Shown here: in pieces, positions 56,490-64,000 of the stretch | Layout of the letters: each line of letters begins with the position of its first letter | Numbering within the stretch: position 1 is the stretch's first letter | DNA from: Neoscytalidium dimidiatum | Taxonomy: Eukaryota > Ascomycota > Dothideomycetes > Botryosphaeriales > Botryosphaeriaceae | Reading direction: 5' to 3' | Assembly (NCBI GenBank): GCA_037367355.1 | Contig: CM074700.1 | Coordinates: 3,534,001 to 3,598,000 of the forward strand | DNA: 64,000 bases | The notes under the pieces: model-generated | The model's input: the letters and a program-made list of their open reading frames with translations, nothing else | Databases searched by the model: none | Told to the model about the DNA's origin: nothing | Made by a program: the position numbers and the translations under genes

Positions 56490-59165
56490 TTAGTAGTAGT
56501 AGTAAAAATAATTATTTAAGTGGTTAAAAATCTTTAATAAGCTCTAAATTTAATAATAGAAGCTCTAATAAATACGCGTTAATATTTTAAAATATATTTT
56601 TAAACGCGCTAAAAAAGATAGTTTATTTAAATTTTTAATACTAGTAATAGTTAAAATAACTATTTTAGTAGCTAAAATCTTTAGCGAGCTTTAAATTTAA
56701 TAACGAGGGCTTTAATAACTATCTTTTAATAAAGTAAAATATATATTTTAATATATAGAAAAAAATAGCTTATTTAGATTTCTTATATTAGTAGCGGTAA
56801 AAATAACTATTTTAGTAGCTAGAATCTTTAGTAGGCTCTAAACTTAATAATAGAGACTCTAATAAATACGTTTAGATATTTTAAAATATATTTTTTAATA
56901 CGTAGAAAAAAATAGTCTATTTAGATTTTTTATACTAGTAGTAATAGAAACGACTATTTTAGTAGTTTAAATCTTTAATAGACTCTAAACTTAATTATAA
57001 GGGCTCTAATAACTACGTTTTAATATTTTAAAATACGTTTTAAAACGCGTAGAAAAAAATAGCCTATTTAGATTTTTAATACTAGTAGCGGTTAAAATAA
57101 TTATTTTAGTAGCTAAAATCTTTAGCGGATTCTAAACTCTATAATAAGAGCTCTAATAAATACGTTTAGATATTCTAAAATACGTTTCTTAATACGTAGA
57201 GAAAAGTAGTCTATTTAAATTCTTTATATTAGTAGCGGTTAAAACGACTATTTTAGTAGCTAGAATTTTTAGCGGGCTCTAAACTTTATAATAGAGGCTT
57301 TAATAACTATCTTTTAGTAGTTTAAAATACGTTTTTAGCTATATAAAAAAAAGTAGCTTATTTAGATTTTTTATATTAATAGCGTTTAAAACGACTATTT
57401 TAGTAGTCTAAATCTTTAGCGGGCTTTAAATTTAATAGTAAGGGCCTTAATAAATACGTTTAAATAGTCTAAAATACGTTTTTAACTACGTAGAAAAAAG
57501 TAGCCTATTTAGATTTTTTATATTAGTAGTAGTAGAAACGACTATTTTAGTAGCTAGAATCTTTAGCGGGCCTTAAAGTCTATAATAGAGGCCCTAATAA
57601 ATATATTAAAATAGTTTAAAATACGTTTCTAAATATATAGAAAAAAGTAGCTTATTTAGATTTTTTATATTAATAATAATAAATACGACTATTTTAGTAG
57701 CTAAAAGTCTTTAGCGGGCCCTAAAGTCGATAACGGGGGTTCTAATAAATACGCGTTAATATTCTAAAATACGTTTCTAAACGTACTAGAAAAGATAGTC
57801 TATTTAAATTTTTTATATTAGTAGCGGTTAGAGCGGCTATTTTAGTAGCTAAAATCTTTAGTAGGCCTTAAACTTAATAACGAGGGCCCTAATAACTACG
57901 TTTAGATAGTTTAAAATACGTTTTTAAACGCGTAGAAAAAGATAGTTTATTTAGATTTTTTATATTAGTAGTAGTTAAAGCGACTAATTTAGTAGCTAAA
58001 ATCTTTAGTAGGCTCTAAAGTCGGCGATAGAGACTCTAATAAATATATTAAAATAGTTTAAAATACGTTTCTAAATACGTAGAAGAAAGTCGTCTATTTA
58101 AATTCTTTATACTAGTAGCGGTTAAAACGAATATTTTAATAGTTAGAATCTTTAACGGGCTCTAAACTCGACGATAAGGGCTCTAATAAATATATTTTAA
58201 TATTCTAAAATACGTTTCGAAGTACGTAGAAAAAAGTAGCCTATTTAAATTCTTTATACTAGTAGCGGTTAAAACGGCTATTTTAGTAGCTAAAATCTTT
58301 AGCGGGCTCTAAACTTAATTACGGGGGCCCTAGTAACTACGTTTTAATATTCTAAAATACGTTTCTAAACGCGTAGAAAAAAATAGCCTATTTAGATTTT
58401 TAATACTAGTAGCGGTTTAAACGACTATTTTAGTAGCTAGAATCTTTAGCGGGCCCTAAACTCGACGATAAGGGCCCTAATAAATATATTTTAATATTCT
58501 AAAATACGTTTTAAAGTACGTAGAAAAAGATAGCCTATTAGAATTTATTATATTAGTAGCCGTTAAAGCGGCTATTTTAGTAGTCTAAATCTTTAGCGGG
58601 CTCTAAAGTTAACGACGGGGGCCCTAATAAATACGTTTAGATAGTCTAAAATACGTTTCTTAATAAATAGAAAAAGATAGCCTATTAGAATTCGTTATAT
58701 TAGTAGCCGTTAAAGCGGCTATTTTAGTAGTCTAAATTTTTAGCGGGCCCTAAAGTTAATAACGGGGGCCCTAATAAATACGTTTAAAGATTCTAAAACG
58801 CGTCTCTAAAAGCGTAGAAAAAAACGGCCTATTAGGATTTTTTATATTAGTAGCGGTTAGAACGGCTATTTTAGTAGCTAAAATCTTTAGCGGGCTTTAA
58901 AGTCGACGACGGGGGCTCTAATAACTATCTTTTAATAGTCTAAAATACGTTTCTAGCTACGTAGAAAAAAGTAGTCTATTTAGATTTTTTATATTAGTAG
59001 TAGTAGAAACGACTATTTTAGTAACTAGAATCTTTAGCGGGCTCTAAAGTTAATAACGAAGGCCCTAATAGATACGTTTAAATAGTTTAAAATACGTTTC
59101 TAAATATAGAGAAAAAGATAGTTTATTTAGATTTTATATTAGTAGTAGTAAAAATAACTATTCTA
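56490..59165 (-). repeat. Tandem array B, unit 147 bp, about 19 copies
   Basis: The anchor CTATTTTAGTAG (with variants) occurs at 56512, 56660, 56807, 56954, 57101, 57248, 57395, 57542, 57689, 57837, 57984, 58131, 58278, 58425, 58572, 58719, 58866, 59013 and 59158. Spacing is 147 bp with three exceptions of 148, 148 and 145. Units differ by many point changes, mostly transitions, but essentially no indels. The unit resembles array A read on the opposite strand (shared order: TTAGTA, AATCTT, GAGCTCTA/GGGCTCTA, then CTACGTT/ATACGTT), which is why it is marked minus. It ends where a different sequence starts at about 59.17 kb. Confidence 0.9.
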
Positions 59166-59291
59166 AAGACTAAATACTTTAATTATATTTTAATATATTT
59201 ATTAAATATTTAAAATACTTTATTTAATAGTAAAAAAAAGTCTATTTCTTTAATCTTTCTAAAACTATTTAAAAAGAAAAAAATAAGCTAT

Positions 59292-59794
59292 TTAATTATA
59301 AATATCTACTTCTATATTATTTTCTCTCTCTTTTTCTTTTACTTCTTTATTATAGCTACTATTATAGCTATTATTAGAGTTATTTTCTATATTATACTTT
59401 TCTTTTAACTCTCTAATAAGTCGTTTATTCTCTACTTTAGTACTATCTTTAAATATCTTAAAGCTTACTTCTTTAAATAAATCTATAGAGAAGTAGCTAG
59501 AGTTAGTATAGATAGACTAAATAAAAATTAAAAAGAGAATAACGTCCTTTTTATAGATTTTAAAGTTATTTTTACTATTATTAAATAGATATTTTACGTC
59601 TATAGATAGAATATATCTTAAAATAGTAAAGTCTCTATTATAGTAGTAGATAACGTTTTTATTAATTCTTCTCTTAGTCGTCTTTAGTATATAAAAAAAG
59701 CTCGATAGCTTTAAATCTAGCTTATAGTATTTAAGATCGTTTCGCTTAAAAAAGACTAGATCTTTTAGAGAGATACTATATAAAAGTTAGCGTT
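59292..59794 (-). pseudogene. Unidentified CpA/TpG-poor open frame
   Basis: On the minus strand about 167 codons are open except for one TAG, which sits where a Gln or Trp codon could have been (between LFLIFI and SIYTNSSYFSIDLF). There is no ATG, as expected when TG is depleted. Readable stretches include LKDLVFFKRNDLKYYKLDLK and KVENKRLIRELKEKY, with a polar Asn/Ser/Lys-rich C-terminus. Such a long near-open frame in sequence packed with TA suggests a former gene. I recognise no family. It lies next to, and divergent from, the helicase-like relic. Confidence 0.4.
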
Positions 59795-60202
59795 TAATTT
59801 CTCTCTTTCTTTTTCTTTATTACTACTAGAATAGCCGCTTACTCTTTATTAAAAATCGGATTTTTATCTTCTCTAACGTTATTCTCGTCTAAGACTTTAA
59901 TAATCTTAATAGATATATTAAATCTAAGAATTAAAGTAGTTAGTAATAGTACTCTAGCTAGAAAAATAAAGCGTCTTACTTATAGTTATAAGATTTTTTA
60001 AAGGAAGATTCTTCTATATTAGCCGTATTATTAGATTTTATATAGAAAGTAAGCGGGAGAATCGGCATCTTTAATAAATAAAAAGAGTAATAATAGTAGA
60101 GATAGTAGTAATAATAGTAGTAGCTTCTTATTTTTTTAAAATTTAGATAAGAGAAAAGACGGAATTTATATATCTACTAGAATATTTAATTAAAATTTAA
60201 AA

Positions 60203-60372
60203 AACTATCTAGCGTTACTCGATATAATAATATTAAGTCTTATTAACTATTTAATATTACTTAATATAGTAGCGTTAAATCTTATTAACTATCTAACGTT
60301 ACTCGATATAGTAGTTTTAGATCTTATTAACTATCTAGCGTTATCTAATATAGTAGCGTTAGATTTTTTAAA
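60203..60372 (+). repeat. Minisatellite, unit 42 bp, four copies
   Basis: Units starting AACTATCTAGCG (or variants) at about 60203, 60245, 60287 and 60329. The unit is a multiple of three, and one plus-strand frame is open through all copies, reading variants of NYLALLDIVALDLI. This may be the remnant of a repetitive coding segment or chance. Confidence 0.7.
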
Positions 60373-60725
60373 AGAATCTTTAATATTATTTAATAAAGTA
60401 ACGTTAAGATTTTAATAATAATAATATATAAAGACGTAATATTTAAAATTCTCTTCTTTCTTTCTTTTCTTCTTTTTATTAATTAGTTAAAAGAGTTATA
60501 TCTACGATACTAGCTTTTATCTACTATTAAATATTCTACGCTTTTATCTATATTAAAAATCTCGACTTTAAGATCCCGATAAAGCCCGGCTAAAAAGCTA
60601 AAGAAAAGAAAAATTACTTTAAGTATTATTATTCCCGCTATTTTAATCGTTTATTTAGTTCTCTCTATCTAGAATTATAGACTAACGTTTTTATAGATTA
60701 AATATTAAAGAAAACCCGATAAAAA

Positions 60726-63700
60726 ATGTCTATTTTACCTAATAACTTTAAAAACTTTACTAAAGTAGAGGCTTTTTATAAGAATATTAATTATTTTAGT
60801 ATTCTTAAGGTCTTATTTTACGCTACGTGTAAAATCGGACTAGAATCTAAAAACTCTACTATTAAACACGTAGAAAATAAGCATTTAGATATATATTCTA
60901 AAGAAGAAATTAAAGAATTAAGAGATAAATTAGATAGTTTACCTCTTAAAGACGCTAAAGAGGTTAATAAAGTAAAAGATAACGTATATCTCTTTAAAGA
61001 TTTAGAATTACTAGACGGTTATATTTATTTAAAGTGCGAGTATCGGACTATAGATTATTCTAATATTAAAAAACACGTTAATAATACGCACGTTAAAGAT
61101 AAACCTATATCTAAAAATAATATAGAATTAAATAATTATTTAAAAAGCTATTATAAAGTAGATTACGTATAGTCTTTATTTAAAAGAAAGCCTATAATTT
61201 ATTATTTTATTACTAGTTTTAATAAGCTAGTAAATAGCTATTCTACGTCTAATATAGTAGATCTTACTACTAATAAAAGCGCGGTAGAAGATATTATAAT
61301 TTCTAACTATAAAGAGTTAGAAAATAAAGCTAAAACGAATATTTTATACAAAATAAAGATAAAAGTCTAGAAGTATCTAGTAAAGACGTAGATAACTTTA
61401 ACTTTAATAGTCGATTCTATCTATACGTTAAAGATAAAGACGTTAAAGAGCTTTTAAAGCTAATAGAGTCGATAGTTATTAAAGACGTTAGTCTTTTATC
61501 TAAAGAAGAGCTATATCTTAGCTTTCTTAGTAAAACTACCGTAGACTTAGCCTATAGATCTAACGACTTTATACCGTATTTAAATTCTACGTATTTACGT
61601 TATTTAAAGACGGAGAATCCGGCTAAAAGAGAAGAAAATCTACGTAAATTTATTAGTCTAGAGAAAAATACTAGGCCTAAATATTATAACGTACTAGGCG
61701 AGATAATAGTATATATATTTAGAGTATACGCGGCTTATAATAAAAACGAATTAAGCTATAAACAGCCGTTTTTAGCGGAAAAAGTTAAGAATAAACTAGA
61801 AATCATTCTAGATTATACTAGGCTAATAGAAGAGAATACGGCTAAAAATAAGAGTAATAAAAATAGAATCGACGTAGATTTTAAAACTAAAATAACCGAC
61901 TTATTCGACGTAGAGTTAGAAGAGAATAAATTCGTATTTACTCTTTTAGAGCATAATATTCTAGACCTATTCGTAATTTTACTAAAAGAAAAATTAGTAC
62001 AAGTATCTCTAAAAGAATATCCGTTATTTAATAGCGTAATTATAACGTACTTTATAATTAAAAGCCTAGACGTTAATACTAGTACGTTTAAAGACGTTAA
62101 AATAATCGAAAATATAGCTTCGTATATTATATACGACGTTAGACTTTTTTTTATTAGCTATCTAGCTTATAAAGAAAAGCTTAGTAAAGACGATACTATA
62201 CTAGATAATAATATAAAACCGAGTTTTACTACTATAGACGAAGAGTTCGTCGACGGTTATAAATATTTAACTATTAGTAGTAATAACTACTTCGCCGAAA
62301 TAGCTAGTATTAGAGCGTACGCTAGAAAAATCGTTAGTAATAGAAATAATCCAGTAGAATTATAGATATAACGCCGGATTTAATCGCGGTAGATAATAAA
62401 AAGATTAGTATTAAAGATTTAAAAACGTTATTTAATAGTCTATTCGATAGCCTAGAAGATATACTATATAGTAATCTACTATTTACTTCTAAAAAAGACT
62501 TAAACGTAGACGTTTCTAATATTAAAGATAATAGAATAGATAAAACGTTAGACTATTATTTTATAGATTTTAACGACGACGAGTAAGATTTAAAGATATA
62601 TAAAGAATTTTTAATTAGAAAAGTAACTAGAGTAGATACGTTAATTAGTAAAACGTTAGTATCTAAAATCTTAGAGGATAATATAGTATTTAAAAAGACT
62701 AAAATAAACGAATATCTAGATAATAGAGCTAGATTTTTAAATCTATTACTAGTAGCTATTTATTTAACGTCTGGCTCGCCGCTACGAGGTACGGAAGTTA
62801 CGTTATTAAAATATAAAAATAGTCTAGAAGCCGGCTATAGAAACGTAAGCGTAGACTCTAGCGTTTTAAATTTAATTCGAATAGATACTACGTATAATAA
62901 GACGTTTAATATTAATAGAAAAGATACTACTAATATACGATATTTACCGCCTCGATTAAGCGAGATTTTAAAGGTTTATCTACTAGTATTCGTTCCGTTT
63001 TATAACTTCTTAGAGCTTAACTATTTAAATAAAAGCTCTACTAGCTACTATTTATTCGAAGTTAACGATAAGCGGTTAAACTCTAATAATTTAACTAATA
63101 CTTTAAAAGATTTAACCGTTAAATATTTAAAAAAAGAGCTCTCTATTAGCGCTTATAGATATTTAATTATTTATATAATTAAACGTAGAATTAAGCTAGA
63201 ATACGCTATTAATTTAGACGATAGTAGCTCTAGTAGTAGTAATAGTATAGACGACGTATAAGCTAATTACTCTAGTAGAATATCTAGAGCGGTCTACGCT
63301 AGAGGGTTAGATTTAACCTTATTTAGAGATTATAAAATAGAAGAAGATTCTATTAAATTTAATATTAAATTCTTTAAATTCTTCGATCTAATAGATATAG
63401 ACGCGGCTAATTTTAACGAGAAATTCTCTAATAATAAACGAGCTAGTAGCGTAATTAGCTCTAATATAGAGTATAATTCTAAAAAAAAAGCTAGATTAGA
63501 AGATAATAAATTAAACGTAAATAAACGAGATAGTTTAAATAGGTTAAAAGATAAAACTATAGTAATATCTTCTAATTCTAATAGTAGTAGCAATTTAGAT
63601 CTAGAAGATAACGCTAATTTAATAGAAAATAACGAAGGTTTAATAGAAAACGACGAAGATTTAATAGAAAACGACGAAGATTTAATAGAAAACGACGAAG

Positions 63701-64000
63701 ATTTAATAGAAAACGACGAAGAGTTAATAAAAGAACGAGTTATTAATAGAAATTTATTATCTTATAACGTAGATAATAGATTTACTAACGAGAATTTAGA
63801 GCTATATTTAAAAAGATTTTATAATAGCTCTACGGTTAAATTTAAATCTTTAGAACAACGAGAAGTAATTAAAAATATATTAAATAAAGAGCCGTACGTA
63901 ACGTATATTAGCGGTACTAGTAGCGGAAAAAGTCTAGTATTTTTTCTACCTAGTTTTATATATTCTAATAGAATTTATTTAGTAGTAACGCCTCGCGTTA
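60726..64000 (+). pseudogene. Telomere-linked-helicase-like (RecQ-type) relic, partial at the window end
   Basis: A long protein-like region in few frames. From ATG 60726 come 148 codons with two C..H-x4-H motifs (C35/H48/H53 and C104/H117/H122), each lacking the second zinc-finger cysteine; near the second, GYIYLKCEYRTIDYSNIKKH suggests a Cys-to-Tyr change. TAG follows at 61170, the phase continues to TAG at 61368, then an overlapping frame is open for about 340 codons (to TAG at 62363). The next frame runs from 62365 to the window end with TAA at 62584 and 63259. It carries LTSGSPLRGTEVTLLKYKN, YLPPRLSEILKVYLLVFVPF, an acidic 21-bp repeat and ISGTSSGKSLVFFLP, a Walker A-like helicase motif. 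The order matches fungal subtelomeric RecQ-type proteins as I know them. Trp is essentially absent and Met, Cys, Gln rare, mirroring CpA/TpG loss. Confidence 0.65.
63618..63727 (+). repeat. In-frame 21-bp tandem repeat
   Basis: Five copies of a 21-bp unit encoding LIENDED (first copy LIENNEG, last LIENDEE) within the helicase-like frame, just before the predicted ATP-binding region. An acidic low-complexity linker. The three central copies are identical, so the expansion seems younger than the surrounding mutational decay. Confidence 0.85.

Larger units (their letters stand above)
53500..64000. repeat. AT-rich island with RIP-type CpA/TpG depletion
   Basis: From about 53.53 kb to the window end, composition changes abruptly to AT-rich sequence in which the dinucleotides CA and TG are almost absent by eye, TA is very abundant, and CG is still common. 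That is the expected endpoint of RIP (C-to-T in CpA on both strands), a premeiotic process of filamentous ascomycetes acting on repeats. It implies multi-copy DNA and probable heterochromatin. Stretches not covered by entries below (53.5-55.6, 59.8-60.2, 60.4-60.7 kb) hold no gene I can name. At about 54.7-55.3 kb on the plus strand some frames look protein-like, for example KELEALKARDLVNSKNVKEK, possibly a mobile-element relic. Confidence 0.85.

Noticed and set aside
57060..58440. ACTAGTAGCGG resembling the BioBrick suffix
   Set aside because: It recurs as an ordinary part of the 147-bp satellite unit and lacks the rest of the suffix.
56500..59100. CCCTAA-like words suggesting telomere repeats
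   Set aside because: CCCTAA occurs once per satellite unit as part of GGCCCTAATAA, not as tandem hexamers; no telomere is present in the window.
56490..59165. CRISPR-like regular repeats
   Set aside because: The repeats are contiguous 147-bp units without unique spacers, in a eukaryotic genome; a satellite array explains them.
63330..63593. 87-codon minus-strand frame with a leucine-rich product
   Set aside because: Antisense shadow of the helicase-like frame; its leucines reflect the Asn/Lys/Glu codons of the other strand.

Overview
This is nuclear DNA of a filamentous ascomycete (Pezizomycotina). The evidence is short GT-AG introns of about 45-90 nt in most genes, Zn(II)2Cys6 regulators, a cAMP-receptor-like GPCR, a PL3 pectate lyase, and a terminal AT-rich block with the CpA/TpG depletion left by repeat-induced point mutation (RIP). 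The pectate lyase and the many MFS and oxidoreductase genes fit a plant-associated fungus. The species cannot be named from this window.

Layout, left to right. At 0.4-2.5 kb is a C6 transcription factor. At 5.4-6.1 kb is a secreted pectate lyase. At 8.4-10.5 kb is a seven-helix GPCR in six exons. At 13.9-15.2 kb is a second polytopic membrane protein in five exons. From 16.9 to 23.3 kb, three transporter-type genes lie on the minus strand: a Dal5-like anion permease in nine exons, a DUF300/Ost-alpha-like protein in three exons, and a sugar MFS transporter in seven exons. At 26.1 kb is a 31-residue metallothionein split by an intron. From 26.4 to 34 kb are oxidoreductases: an SDR, a zinc alcohol dehydrogenase with a 13-nt microexon, an SDR pseudogene, and a nine-exon type I Baeyer-Villiger monooxygenase. 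At 36.0-39.1 kb is a 981-residue C6 regulator. From 41.1 to 44.4 kb are a weak hypothetical ORF, a small secreted protein, and a coiled-coil protein broken by a homopolymer frameshift. From 45.4 to 53.5 kb lies what looks like a decaying secondary-metabolite locus: an FAD monooxygenase fused to about eight membrane helices, a P450 that stops before its heme-cysteine loop, and an FAD monooxygenase whose N-terminal half is missing at the edge of the AT-rich block.

From about 53.5 kb to the end the sequence is AT-rich and almost free of CpA and TpG, while CpG persists. It holds a five-unit array of about 148 bp and a very regular 19-unit array of 147 bp that appears to be the same family in the opposite orientation. 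It also holds a 42-bp minisatellite, a minus-strand open frame, and a helicase-like relic running off the right end. The relic has C..H-x4-H motifs, a region I recognise from fungal subtelomeric (telomere-linked) RecQ-type proteins, an acidic 21-bp repeat, and a Walker A-like motif. It suggests the right side is subtelomeric or otherwise heterochromatic.

The left 53 kb looks like ordinary, gene-sparse accessory euchromatin. Long intergenic stretches gave no supportable gene. All exon models were built by hand from splice signals and family expectations, and none has transcript support.
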